DNA from: CAZPZZ01 sp964591245
GTDB taxonomy: Bacteria > Acidobacteriota > Vicinamibacteria > Vicinamibacterales > UBA8438
NCBI GenBank assembly: GCA_964591245.1
Contig: CAZPZZ010000033.1
Location: 1 to 33,720 of the forward strand
DNA length: 33,720 bases
Direction: 5' to 3'
Below are positions 24,494-32,409 of the stretch, piece by piece. The first letter of the stretch is position 1. Every line of letters begins with the position of its first letter. The notes under the pieces were generated by a model. It worked only from the letters and a program-made list of their open reading frames with translations. It had not been told where the DNA came from and searched no databases. Both the position numbers and the translations under genes were made by a program.

Positions 24494-24904
24494 CTACAAC
24501 CAGTTCGTGCAGCCAGGGCGACAGCGACATGGGATCTCTTTATCCCCATCGGTGTAATAGTTGTACGTGAGTTCTTCGCCGCGTTCAACATGCTTGCCGG
24601 CGATGATCCAGATCGTACCGTCGATGATGTTGGCGTAGCAATTGGGTGTGCACGCATGGTTGATGAATCGGGCGAGGTTGCCGCCAACGTTGCCATCAAC
24701 GACCCATCGACGGTTGATGCGAAAGCACCAGATTTGTCCGCGCCTCAGATAACGGTCTTCCCGTTGCTCACTTTCCTTCGTCCCGATCTTTTCACCCGCG
24801 TACGTCACGATGCGCTTGTTCTTGTTGATATCCTCCATGGCAAAGACGCCCCAACCGTGCAACTTTGACCGCTTACGCTTAATCGCTGGCAAATAGATGG
24901 TCAC
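24494..24904 (-). CDS. SET-domain protein lysine methyltransferase-like protein
   Basis: The 136-aa protein is almost only a SET domain, the fold of SAM-dependent protein-lysine methyltransferases. Motifs in order: GWGVFA (17-22), NLARFINHACTPNC (76-89), GEELTYNY (109-116) and a post-SET-like CRCRPGC (126-132) that can bind zinc with Cys89. The catalytic Tyr of GEELTYNY is present. Bacterial SET proteins occur in several phyla and a few modify cellular or host proteins; the target here is unknown. There is no signal peptide. The start is GTG 24904, with no convincing Shine-Dalgarno. It is divergent from the DUF309 gene across 49 nt. Confidence 0.88.
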   Translation of the reverse strand: MTIYLPAIKRKRSKLHGWGVFAMEDINKNKRIVTYAGEKIGTKESEQREDRYLRRGQIWCFRINRRWVVDGNVGGNLARFINHACTPNCYANIIDGTIWIIAGKHVERGEELTYNYYTDGDKEIPCRCRPGCTNWL

Positions 24905-24953
24905 TTTTGGTGTCCCGCGGTGTACGCCAAGCGGCCCATAATGCCACCAAAAG

Positions 24954-25439
24954 GTGCTGCATCATAGCAACCTCGATATCGAAGCCCTACACAACACGAA
25001 AAGGCTCCTCTTGAATCCCTGTCTAGACGCCCCACCGGATTTGCTGCGCCGTGGTATCGAACAATTCAACAGAGGAGAATATTTTCTCCAGCATGAAACA
25101 CTTGAGGACCTTTGGCGCCAAGAAACACGGCCAATCCGACGTCTATATCAAGGCATCCTGCAAGTTGGCGTGGCCATGTATCACCTGCAACGGCATAACC
25201 ACCACGGTGTGGTCTACATGCTCACCCGGGGCTCAGACTATCTACGGCCATTTACCCCAACCTGTCAGGGCGTCGACGTCGCCACACTGCTAACGGACGC
25301 AACCCGACTTTTGGAAACCGTAGAGCAGCTTGGTCCCGAGAGGCTAGATACCTTCGACTGGTCGTTGGCGCCAACCGTTCGGTGGGTTACGAATCTGCAA
25401 GAGACAACACCCCCATCCAACCAGCCACCGTTCGGCTAG
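24954..25439 (+). CDS. DUF309 domain protein
   Basis: The 161-aa protein matches DUF309, a small helical family of unknown function that often carries a putative metal site. The signature is FNRGEYFLQHETLEDLW (39-55), followed by RRLYQGILQVGVAMYHLQR and GNxxG-like HNHHGVVYML. The Glu-x-His-Glu-type cluster near residues 43-49 is the likely ligand site. It starts at GTG 24954; a CATAAT hexamer ends 11 nt before it. It is divergent from the SET gene and followed after 15 nt by the DUF2461 gene. The function is not known. Confidence 0.85.
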   Translation: MLHHSNLDIEALHNTKRLLLNPCLDAPPDLLRRGIEQFNRGEYFLQHETLEDLWRQETRPIRRLYQGILQVGVAMYHLQRHNHHGVVYMLTRGSDYLRPFTPTCQGVDVATLLTDATRLLETVEQLGPERLDTFDWSLAPTVRWVTNLQETTPPSNQPPFG

Positions 25440-25442
25440 CGT

Positions 25443-25448
25443 TATACT
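25443..25448 (+). promoter_or_regulatory. -10 box (TATACT) for the DUF2461 gene
   Basis: TATACT (5 of 6 to consensus) lies just after the DUF309 stop and ends exactly 6 nt before the ATG at 25455. This places the expected transcription start at the start codon. No consensus -35 is visible. Confidence 0.45.
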
Positions 25449-25454
25449 CCGGCT

Positions 25455-26153
25455 ATGGCGACGCCCGCCCCACGATTCACCGAGCAAACACTCAAGTTTC
25501 TACGCGCGCTCAAGCGAAACAACAACCGCGAGTGGTTCCGATCGCACAAGGCCGCGTACGAGGCAAACGTACGGGCACCCATGCTTGCGATCATCGAGTG
25601 GCTCGCCGAAGACTTTTCCCGGATCGCTCCCGAACTCGTGGCCTCACCGCGTTCGATGTATCGCATCTACCGGGATACACGATTCTCACCGGACAAAACA
25701 CCATACAAGACCCAAGTAGCCGCCGCGTTCACACACGAACGCCTCCCGAAGCAGGACAGCGCGGCTCTCTACTTTCATCTCGCCCCGGATCAGTTCTGGA
25801 TCGGAGGCGGCCTGTATGCCCCGCAACGACCCCAACTCCACAAGATCCGTGAACACATATGTGCCAACTTCTCGAGCTTTCGGAGTTTGATCGAGTCGAT
25901 AGCAATTCGACGAATGGGAGGGATACAGGGCGCGGCGTTACAGCGCGTACCGCGAGGATTTGCGAGAGATCACGAAGCGGGCGAGTATTTGAAGCTCAAG
26001 CAATACCTGCTTGGCGTCGAACTCGATCCAACACTCGCCACCAGTCCACGGTGCTACAGCACTCTTCTTCGCCGATTCACGGCGGTGGCACCGTTCGTCC
26101 ATTTTCTGAACGCACCACTGCTGACAACGAGGCGATTGACGCTGGACTGTTAA
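25455..26153 (+). CDS. DUF2461 (TIGR02453) family protein
   Basis: The 232-aa protein matches the DUF2461 family, found widely in bacteria and fungi without a known function. Recognisable parts are FLRALKRNNNREWFRSHK (15-32), the SMYRIYRDTRFSPDKTPYKT block (67-86), YFHLAPDQFWIGGGLYAP (105-122) and a C-terminal LKLKQYLLG segment. It is cytoplasmic with no membrane segment. It sits 15 nt after the DUF309 stop but has its own -10 candidate. No function is suggested by the neighbours. Confidence 0.9.
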   Translation: MATPAPRFTEQTLKFLRALKRNNNREWFRSHKAAYEANVRAPMLAIIEWLAEDFSRIAPELVASPRSMYRIYRDTRFSPDKTPYKTQVAAAFTHERLPKQDSAALYFHLAPDQFWIGGGLYAPQRPQLHKIREHICANFSSFRSLIESIAIRRMGGIQGAALQRVPRGFARDHEAGEYLKLKQYLLGVELDPTLATSPRCYSTLLRRFTAVAPFVHFLNAPLLTTRRLTLDC

Positions 26154-26207
26154 TCGTCGGGTATCGCGGCGAGCACCGCTTCCGCCACAACCTTTCCGCG
26201 TAACCGA

Positions 26208-26630
26208 ATGTCTGGAAGATGCTACCATCACACTAATCTCGGGCATCCCCCCACTACCGTGCTCTTCGAAATACTGGATATCCTACGCCGCGGCGCCCGA
26301 TTACGCTGTCCCTGTTGCAGCTACGGCCGGCTCTTCAGGACCATGTTCCAGACTCACGAATCCTGCTCGGCATGCGGTGAACGCTTCGACCGCGAACCTG
26401 GCCAGTGGTTCGGTGCCATCTATATCAATTTCGCACTCTCGAGCGCGCTTGCCGTTACGGGCTATCTCATCACGAATTCATGGTTTTCGATGACAACGCC
26501 GCAACAGCTCAGCATCGGCATCCCGGTCACTGCCTTAGGCCCATTCCTCTTCTTCCGGGTCTCCAGGGGGCTCTGGCTGAGCATCATCTTTTTCGGAGAA
26601 GGACTCTACATTCAATGGCCGAACCGGTGA
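26208..26630 (+). CDS. DUF983 membrane protein with N-terminal zinc-ribbon-like motif
   Basis: The 140-aa protein matches DUF983. An N-terminal four-Cys knuckle (Cys34/Cys37 in CPCC and Cys53/Cys56 in CSAC) is followed by the typical GERFDREPGQWFGA and three hydrophobic segments (about 68-90, 100-118, 120-135) in the inner membrane. The function is unknown; relatives sit near respiratory or lipid genes. The start is uncertain: ATG 26208 or GTG 26259, since the first 17 residues are not family-like. It overlaps the start of the MFS gene by 16 nt, implying coupled translation. Confidence 0.82.
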   Translation: MSGRCYHHTNLGHPPTTVLFEILDILRRGARLRCPCCSYGRLFRTMFQTHESCSACGERFDREPGQWFGAIYINFALSSALAVTGYLITNSWFSMTTPQQLSIGIPVTALGPFLFFRVSRGLWLSIIFFGEGLYIQWPNR

Positions 26631-27871
26631 CAGGACCTGACGATGCCCCACGGCCGAGCTCCGGAACAACACTTAGTGGCATCCTCTATAGACTAGCGGT
26701 CGCATTCACCTTTGCTCCCTATCGTCGCATGTGGCTGGCCGCATTCACGTCAGCCGTAGGCACTTGGATTCAACGATTTGCTCAGCAGTGGCTGATCCTG
26801 AGCCTCACAGGCTCGGCGTTCATCCTTGGCCTCAATGCGTTTTTGGCCGAACTACCGCTACTACTCTTCACGCTAATCGGAGGGGTTATTGCCGATCGTC
26901 ATGACCGGCGGTACCTACTGATGGGATCCCAGGCGGTACAGATGGTCTGCGCCTTCGCCTTGACCGCCATCGTATTTTTCGATGTCGCACGTATCCCGTA
27001 CATCCTTACTCTGTCATTCATCGCCGGGTTAGCGCAGGCCTTCGGTGGGCCCGCATTTCAGTCGCTCATTCCGTCGCTCGTCCCCCGACGGCATTTGCCG
27101 AACGCAATTGCACTCAACTCGATCCAGTTCAACCTTGCACAAGCCATCGGACCGGCAATTGGCGGCATCCTGCTGGTCACTCTGGGCATGGTCGCGTGTT
27201 TCGGCGTAAACGGAGTCTCGTTCCTTGTGGTAATCGTCGTGCTCGCGCTGATGCGCGTGGCTCCGCCGACACAAAGTACCAGACAACCGATGATGGCTGA
27301 GCTTCGCAAGGGACTCCACTATGTGCGACATGGTGGCGCACTGCTGGCGCTGACCATCCTCGCCTTCGCCACCACCTCCCTCGCGCTCCCCATTCGGGCC
27401 TTTCTCCCAGTATTTGCCACTGACGCGGCCCATTTGAGCCGGATGATGACAACGCTTGGCCTGGGCGCTGTCGTTGGCGCCCTTGTCATCGCCTGGCTCG
27501 GCTCATTCGACCGGATGGGCCGTACGCTACTACAAGTACAAATCGCCTTCGGCGGACTCATCGCCGCCTTCGCCCTCGTCTCAAACCCGACGATCGCCTA
27601 CGTCCTATTGTTCCTGAGCGGCGCAGCGCTTTTGATGATTTTCTCACTCACGAATTCGCTGGTGCAGCTCGCGGTGCCTGACGAGCTTCGAGGCCGCGTC
27701 ATGAGCATCTATCTCGTCGCGTTTCGCGGTGGTATGCCACTGGGTAGCCTGATCAGCGGGTACTTTATCTCCCAACTCTCCGCGCCCACTGTCATCGCAG
27801 TCAACGGCTTATTACTCTCGCTGGTGGCCTTCGGGTTCTTGCTGGGAAGCCGACAAGTCCGCGCGCTCTAA
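26615..27871 (+). CDS. MFS transporter (EntS/MFS_3 type)
   Basis: The 418-aa protein has 12 predicted membrane segments and the MFS signature loop GGVIADRHDRRYLL (89-102). It resembles the MFS_3/enterobactin-exporter-like group, with LSLTGSAFILGLNAFLAELP near 62-81, FGGPAFQSLIPSLVPRRHLP in the first half and LRGRVMSIYLVAFRGGMPLG in the second. Such proteins export small molecules, but no siderophore or antibiotic genes are nearby, so the substrate is unknown. The frame opens at 26405, but that extension lies in the DUF983 gene and encodes non-membrane sequence; ATG 26615 gives the normal length. Confidence 0.9.
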   Translation: MAEPVTGPDDAPRPSSGTTLSGILYRLAVAFTFAPYRRMWLAAFTSAVGTWIQRFAQQWLILSLTGSAFILGLNAFLAELPLLLFTLIGGVIADRHDRRYLLMGSQAVQMVCAFALTAIVFFDVARIPYILTLSFIAGLAQAFGGPAFQSLIPSLVPRRHLPNAIALNSIQFNLAQAIGPAIGGILLVTLGMVACFGVNGVSFLVVIVVLALMRVAPPTQSTRQPMMAELRKGLHYVRHGGALLALTILAFATTSLALPIRAFLPVFATDAAHLSRMMTTLGLGAVVGALVIAWLGSFDRMGRTLLQVQIAFGGLIAAFALVSNPTIAYVLLFLSGAALLMIFSLTNSLVQLAVPDELRGRVMSIYLVAFRGGMPLGSLISGYFISQLSAPTVIAVNGLLLSLVAFGFLLGSRQVRAL

Positions 27872-28053
27872 TACGGCGCGTAGCTTAACCCGCGCCACAA
27901 TCACGTCCCCGCCGACTGTGTTCTCCACTGGCTCCCCGCGAGCCCGGCATCATACAACCTCGTGTGACGCGGGCCAAGAGTGGTAGGAACGAAACTAGGA
28001 TTGAAGCACCTAACCCATTTTGACCGAGGCGCACGGTTCCCAGTAGGTCTACA

Positions 28054-28953
28054 ATGAACCAGTCGAGCGCCGCCATGTTCAGTGCCCCTAGGTCGAAAGC
28101 CTCGAAACGAGACCAGAGCGCCCCCCGCCAGCTCAGCACCCTGGTGATCGCGATCAGCCTGCTGGCAGGCGGAAGCGGAGGCTTCCTGATCAGCCGCGTG
28201 CTTCAACACGTCGAAAGTCTGCAGGAACGCATCGCTACACTCGAAGACGCGCTGGAACGCACCACAACGGAAGCGGCAATTGCCACCGAACACGCGCGCG
28301 AAGCCACACAGTTGGCCGAGGCAGCCGATAGCTTCCGCGAACAGGCAGAATCGGAGCTTACCCAAATCCAGACACAGGCGCTCCGAGCCGACCAACGAGC
28401 CGCACTTGCTGTAGAACGCGCGGAGGCGGCGGAAGCGACGACGCTACAAGCCGAGGCGGTTGCACAGCAGGCACGTGATGACGCGGAAAAGACACAGCGT
28501 GAAGCAGAAGCGGAGATGAACCGGCTTACCAGTGCATTGGGACAAATCGCCGAGACGCGACGTACGGCCCTAGGGCTCGTGATGAATCTGAACGAAAGCT
28601 CCTTGGCATTCGATTTCGACGATGCTGCACTTCGCCCCGAGAGCCGCGAGGTTCTTTCCCGGATCGCCGGTATTCTGTCGACCTCGGATGACTACCAAAT
28701 CACCGTCACGGGCCACACCGATTCAGTAGGTCGGATGTCCTACAATCAAGAACTATCTGAGCGCCGAGCCCACTCAGTGGCCGGCTATCTCATAGAGACG
28801 GGCCTTCCGGCGCAACGGTTCACGGTCCTTGGACTTGGACATTCACAACCCCTCGACACAGGAGGCAACGACGAGGCTCATGCGAAGAACCGCCGTGTGG
28901 AACTCGGCATCGTCCACGCCCGCATTCTCGATCCCGGCGAACGCGATCGCTGA
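28054..28953 (+). CDS. OmpA-family envelope protein with long coiled coil
   Basis: The 299-aa protein has one N-terminal membrane segment (about 27-47), an Ala/Glu-rich coiled coil (about 50-170) and a C-terminal OmpA peptidoglycan-binding domain (about 180-290). Diagnostic residues are FDFDDAALRPES, GHTDSVG with Asp223, LSERRAHSV with Arg238 (the Asp/Arg pair that contacts diaminopimelate) and NRRVEL near 279. It has no lipobox Cys, so it is probably anchored in the inner membrane and reaches the cell wall. The gap before it (27872-28053) holds a short inverted repeat GGCGCG/CGCGCC right after the MFS stop and no gene. Its role is probably structural. Confidence 0.88.
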   Translation: MNQSSAAMFSAPRSKASKRDQSAPRQLSTLVIAISLLAGGSGGFLISRVLQHVESLQERIATLEDALERTTTEAAIATEHAREATQLAEAADSFREQAESELTQIQTQALRADQRAALAVERAEAAEATTLQAEAVAQQARDDAEKTQREAEAEMNRLTSALGQIAETRRTALGLVMNLNESSLAFDFDDAALRPESREVLSRIAGILSTSDDYQITVTGHTDSVGRMSYNQELSERRAHSVAGYLIETGLPAQRFTVLGLGHSQPLDTGGNDEAHAKNRRVELGIVHARILDPGERDR

Positions 28954-29015
28954 TCTCCGAGGCTCCTCCTCTGGAACCCTCGGTTCGAAACGAACAACGT
29001 AGAAAAACCTACCGG

Positions 29016-29993
29016 ATGAAAATACTGATTACTGGCGGCGCTGGATTCATCGGCTCGCACCTGGCTGAACTCTTGCTCGATGCAGACCACGACGTATTCG
29101 TTCTCGACGACCTGTCCACTGGCTCGATGGACAACATCGATCACTTGAAGACACATCCGCGCTTTGGCTATGTGATTGACACCATCTTCAATGATGCGGT
29201 ACTCGCCGAACAGGTCAACCAAGCGGACCTGATATTTCATCTGGCGGCAGCCGTCGGTGTCCAGTTGATCGTGGACGCACCTGTCCACACGATCGAGGCG
29301 AATGTAAAGGGGACCGAAGTCGTACTCAGGCACGCCGCAAGAACGCAGACGTTAGTCGTCATCGCTTCGACGTCAGAGGTCTACGGCAAGAACACCAACC
29401 TCCCCTTCAGAGAAGATGACGACCTCGTGATGGGCTCAACGCAGAAACACCGCTGGGCCTATGCCTGCAGCAAAGCAATCGACGAGTTCATGGCACTGGC
29501 TTACCTGAAAGAGCGGCAACTACCGGTCATCGTGGTCAGACTCTTCAACACCGTCGGACCACGCCAGACCGGCCGCTATGGCATGGTCATCCCGAACTTC
29601 GTGCGCCAAGCTCTCGCCGGTAAGCCCATCACGGTCTTCGGCGACGGCACGCAGTCGCGCAGTTTCGCCTACGTAGGAGACGTGGTCCGGGGCCTGGTAT
29701 CCCTGGTGCAAGATCGACGTGCGGTTGGCGAGGTATTCAACCTCGGCAACGACGAGGAGATCACCATAAACGCACTTGCCAGACTCGTAAAAACCATGAC
29801 ATCAAGCAACTCGACGATCATCAATATTCCCTACGAAAAGGCCTATGAAGCCGGGTTCGAGGACATGCCCCGTCGCGTGCCGGATCTAACGAAAATCCAA
29901 ACCCTGGTCGGATACGCACCTCAAGTTCAACTCCCCGAAATTCTCAGGAAGGTCATCGACCACCATCGACGTCACGGTCCAGAACCAGGTTAA
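29016..29993 (+). CDS. NAD-dependent epimerase/dehydratase (extended SDR, sugar-nucleotide type)
   Basis: The 325-aa protein is an extended short-chain dehydrogenase acting on nucleotide sugars. It shows the NAD-binding GGAGFIG (7-13) with Asp31 after the second strand (NAD over NADP), HLAAAVGVQ, the STSEVYG strand (118-124) and catalytic Tyr149-x3-Lys153 (YACSK), then GPRQTGRYGMVIPNFV and GDGTQSRSFAYVGDVV. It resembles UDP-glucose 4-epimerases and UDP-glucuronate decarboxylases; the exact reaction cannot be told from sequence. The RRVPDLTKIQ end segment is typical of that group. It is plus-strand after the OmpA gene with a 62-nt gap; no glycosyltransferase is adjacent. Confidence 0.9.
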   Translation: MKILITGGAGFIGSHLAELLLDADHDVFVLDDLSTGSMDNIDHLKTHPRFGYVIDTIFNDAVLAEQVNQADLIFHLAAAVGVQLIVDAPVHTIEANVKGTEVVLRHAARTQTLVVIASTSEVYGKNTNLPFREDDDLVMGSTQKHRWAYACSKAIDEFMALAYLKERQLPVIVVRLFNTVGPRQTGRYGMVIPNFVRQALAGKPITVFGDGTQSRSFAYVGDVVRGLVSLVQDRRAVGEVFNLGNDEEITINALARLVKTMTSSNSTIINIPYEKAYEAGFEDMPRRVPDLTKIQTLVGYAPQVQLPEILRKVIDHHRRHGPEPG

Positions 29994-30111
29994 TGTGAGG
30001 CGGGGAAATGGATTGGCCCGTCAGACTTCCGGCTTCGCCACTCAGTTCTGGCGCATTGCCTGGCAGGCCCTTGCACACGAGTCACTGAACACGAAATAGC
30101 GAGGAGACTCC

Positions 30112-31227
30112 ATGGGAAAGGTCAGTCGTCGCGAATTTGTCGTAACTGGTGCATCCGGACTAGCCCTGGCGGCGCCACAGCGTGCATCGGGTCACACCCC
30201 GACCGTACGACGTCAAACAGCCTCTCCGGTGGCGATCGCCTCGGCTAACGGTCACCGCTTTCGCAACGGAGGCACCGAAACCTGCGTTGAACGCGCCTTT
30301 CGCATGATGACCGAGGGTCACGACGTGCTCGACGCACTCATTGCGGGCGTCAACATCGTTGAGCTTGACCCAGAAGATGCCAGCGTCGGATACGGGGGGC
30401 GCCCCAATGCGGACGGCATCGTCCAACTCGACGCCTGCTGTATGCATGGTCCTACACGCCGTGCCGGCGGCGTTGCGGCACTTGAAGGCGTGCGAACCCC
30501 CTCACTGGTCGCCCAGGCGGTGATGCAGAACACCGACCACCACCTGCTCGTGGGACCAGGTGCCCAGGACTTTGCTCGCCAGCTCGGATTTCCACTAGAG
30601 AACGACCTGAACACCGACCGTTCACGACGAATGTGGCTCGAGTGGAAGCGCCGCACGGACCCTGGCCACTACCTCGAGCCGGAACGGGCAGGCGACCCCA
30701 CACACGCCGACGATTCGCCGCTAGCCCAGGGGTTTACCGAAGACGAACTCTACGGAACCATTAACTGTAATGGCATTGATGCAAATGGCCAGATCGCCGG
30801 GGTGACAACCACGAGTGGGCTGGCCTGGAAGATTCCAGGCCGAGTGGGAGACTCTCCAATTCTGGGGGCAGGCCTCTACGTCGACAATGGCGTCGGCGCG
30901 GTCGGCTCGACCGGACGAGGAGAAGCGAACCTCTACAATCTGACCTCCTTTCTCATTCTGGAGCACCTACGTCAGGGATTAAGCCCCAAGGATGCTGGAT
31001 TGGCCGGCTTGCGACGGATCCAGGAAAACACAATCGAACGCCGGCTACTCAATGACCGTGGTCTCCCGAATTTCGGGATCACATTCTACGTCCTCAATGC
31101 CGCCGGGGAACACGCCGGAGTGTCGATGTATGCCAACGCCAGCAGCCGCTACGCCGTCTGCACCGAAAACGGTGCCGAACTGCTGCCACTCGAGCCGTTA
31201 TTGGACGGCGCGCCCCGTGACGCATAA
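30112..31227 (+). CDS. N4-(beta-N-acetylglucosaminyl)-L-asparaginase, Tat-exported
   Basis: The 371-aa Ntn hydrolase of the glycosylasparaginase family cleaves the GlcNAc-Asn bond of N-glycopeptides after the protein is processed into alpha and beta chains. A Tat signal is visible (SRREFVVTGASGLALAA, 5-21). Autocleavage should occur before Thr216 in YGTINCNGID, which becomes the N-terminal nucleophile. TTTSGLAWKIPGRVGDSPI (232-250) and GAGLYVDN are the substrate and structural motifs of the family. Export implies action on external glycopeptides. The start ATG is preceded by GAGGAG with ideal spacing. Plain isoaspartyl peptidases are relatives, but the GRVGDSPI-GAG pattern favours glycosylasparaginase. 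Confidence 0.92.
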   Translation: MGKVSRREFVVTGASGLALAAPQRASGHTPTVRRQTASPVAIASANGHRFRNGGTETCVERAFRMMTEGHDVLDALIAGVNIVELDPEDASVGYGGRPNADGIVQLDACCMHGPTRRAGGVAALEGVRTPSLVAQAVMQNTDHHLLVGPGAQDFARQLGFPLENDLNTDRSRRMWLEWKRRTDPGHYLEPERAGDPTHADDSPLAQGFTEDELYGTINCNGIDANGQIAGVTTTSGLAWKIPGRVGDSPILGAGLYVDNGVGAVGSTGRGEANLYNLTSFLILEHLRQGLSPKDAGLAGLRRIQENTIERRLLNDRGLPNFGITFYVLNAAGEHAGVSMYANASSRYAVCTENGAELLPLEPLLDGAPRDA

Positions 31228-31393
31228 GACCCAATCGCCGTCACGGTCTTGACGTCTTCCGCAGACAGGAAACCCGCCGGACACGCGATCGGTGTGGATC
31301 ACGGCACCATACAGATCTACGAGTGCGCGGCGTACGCACTTTCGGGCAACGTCCTGTCCGCACCCCAGCTCGCCATCGGAGCCTCCAACCTGA

Positions 31394-32008
31394 TTATGGC
31401 CACCAACCCAGATAACGCACTCCATCCCGGGCGAAACGCACCGCGAACCCCAACAACGCCACACCCAACGCGCGGGCCAGCAACGCGTACCACCGGCTTC
31501 TCAACACATCGCGCCCACTGCCAACGAACATCGCAATCGCGACCTTCGAGCCGACAAGAGCCCCATAACATCCCAACAGAAACCACACTACGTTCCACAC
31601 GCTCACGGCCCACGCGTTTTGTAAGAACGTCGCCCCCACGGTTGACCAAAACAGATAGGGGTGTGGATTGAGTAGATTTGCCAGTACTCCTTTTTGCACC
31701 GAGCGAGGTGCGGCCTCCAGGGCAGCCACGGTCGTCAGGTCTTCCGTGAAGCTTTCATAGGCCGAGTACACCAAGAACGCCGCACCGGCTAGAGAAATAG
31801 CTCCCAATGCCCCCTGAAGGTTACCCGCGCGCACCACCACCACGGTTGCCGCGACAACAGGGACATCAGTGATTAACGGTACCGCGGCAACCTTCACGCC
31901 TTCGCGGACGCCATGCCGCATGGTTTGCTGCACAACCAGCGTCAACAAGGGGCCAGGCGACACTCCCGCCGCCAGCCCGAGTATCAGACCAGACCACAGC
32001 TCGGTCAT
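31394..32008 (-). CDS. LysE-family amino-acid/metabolite exporter
   Basis: From ATG 32008 the protein has 204 aa and six predicted membrane helices. The family motif is GVSPGPLLTLVVQQTMRHG near residues 15-33 (the xPGP turn), and LANLLNPHPYLFWSTVGA marks the second half. LysE/RhtB proteins export amino acids or related metabolites by proton exchange; substrate unknown. The open frame extends upstream to 32071, but those 21 residues (CREPGCGAM) are unlikely. The gene converges on the glycosylasparaginase gene. The 166-nt gap between them holds only short inverted repeats (31226-31250 and 31322-31340), weak as terminators. Confidence 0.88.
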   Translation of the reverse strand: MTELWSGLILGLAAGVSPGPLLTLVVQQTMRHGVREGVKVAAVPLITDVPVVAATVVVVRAGNLQGALGAISLAGAAFLVYSAYESFTEDLTTVAALEAAPRSVQKGVLANLLNPHPYLFWSTVGATFLQNAWAVSVWNVVWFLLGCYGALVGSKVAIAMFVGSGRDVLRSRWYALLARALGVALLGFAVRFARDGVRYLGWWP

Positions 32009-32283
32009 CGCTCCGCATCCTGGCTCTCTACAACCCGCGCACGCCCCATTGCCGTTCCTGTCACCTCGCACACGCGCGCCGCTTCAGGCGATACCCGCTG
32101 ACCTGCGGTCTATCTATATCTGCCTTGTCACACCAGATCGGGTGACGATTCGGCGACGCACGTACTCAAACAGAAACCGAGGAACCAAGCGTATCAATAC
32201 CAATTGTTGCCCTCTATCGCCACAGCCCTATCAGCGCGTCGCTTTTGGATAGTAAATTCGGTGAGCCCATTGAGTCGAACGCC

Positions 32284-32313
32284 ACGGGACCAATCTTGAC
32301 AGATTGATCCCGT
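32284..32313. repeat. 30-bp near-perfect inverted repeat with TTGACA at its centre
   Basis: Arms at 32284-32295 and 32302-32313 pair over 12 bp with one mismatch around the 6-nt centre TTGACA, which is itself a consensus -35 hexamer. It lies 97 nt before the chrA start. No matching -10 lies at 16-18 nt, so operator, attenuator or other roles are all open. Confidence 0.8.
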
Positions 32314-32372
32314 CGGTACCTCGGGAGGCCAGGGTTCGGCGCATACCGACACAGCCAGGGGCGGCTTCCACA

Positions 32373-32403
32373 GCCGTTGAAAGAACGGCAGCGCGTGTAG
32401 AAT
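32373..32403 (+). promoter_or_regulatory. Promoter of chrA with dyad over the -35
   Basis: TTGAAA (32377-32382) and TAGAAT (32398-32403) are separated by 15 nt, and TAGAAT ends 6 nt before the GTG at 32410, predicting a leaderless message. GCCGTT-GAAAG-AACGGC (32373-32389) is a perfect 6-bp inverted repeat covering the -35 hexamer, a typical repressor position. Confidence 0.5.
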
Positions 32404-32409
32404 CTCCGC

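Larger units (their letters stand above)
32009..32409. other. 400-nt intergenic region between LysE-type exporter and chrA
   Basis: No convincing gene is seen on either strand. It must hold the promoters of both divergent transporter genes. The chrA-proximal part contains two dyads and a -10 candidate (listed separately); the exporter-proximal part shows nothing recognisable. Confidence 0.6.

Noticed and set aside
26405..26614. 70-residue N-terminal extension of the MFS protein
   Set aside because: It overlaps the DUF983 coding region and encodes polar, His-rich sequence. ATG 26615 gives a protein beginning in the normal place before the first membrane helix.
31226..31340. Two short inverted repeats as terminators of the glycosylasparaginase gene
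   Set aside because: Stems are only 6 bp with large loops and no real T tract, so I did not call a terminator.
31249..31671. Plus-strand open frame of 140 codons between and over the glycosylasparaginase and LysE-type genes
   Set aside because: Most of it is antisense to the LysE-type gene and the rest lacks any similarity I know; no Shine-Dalgarno site.
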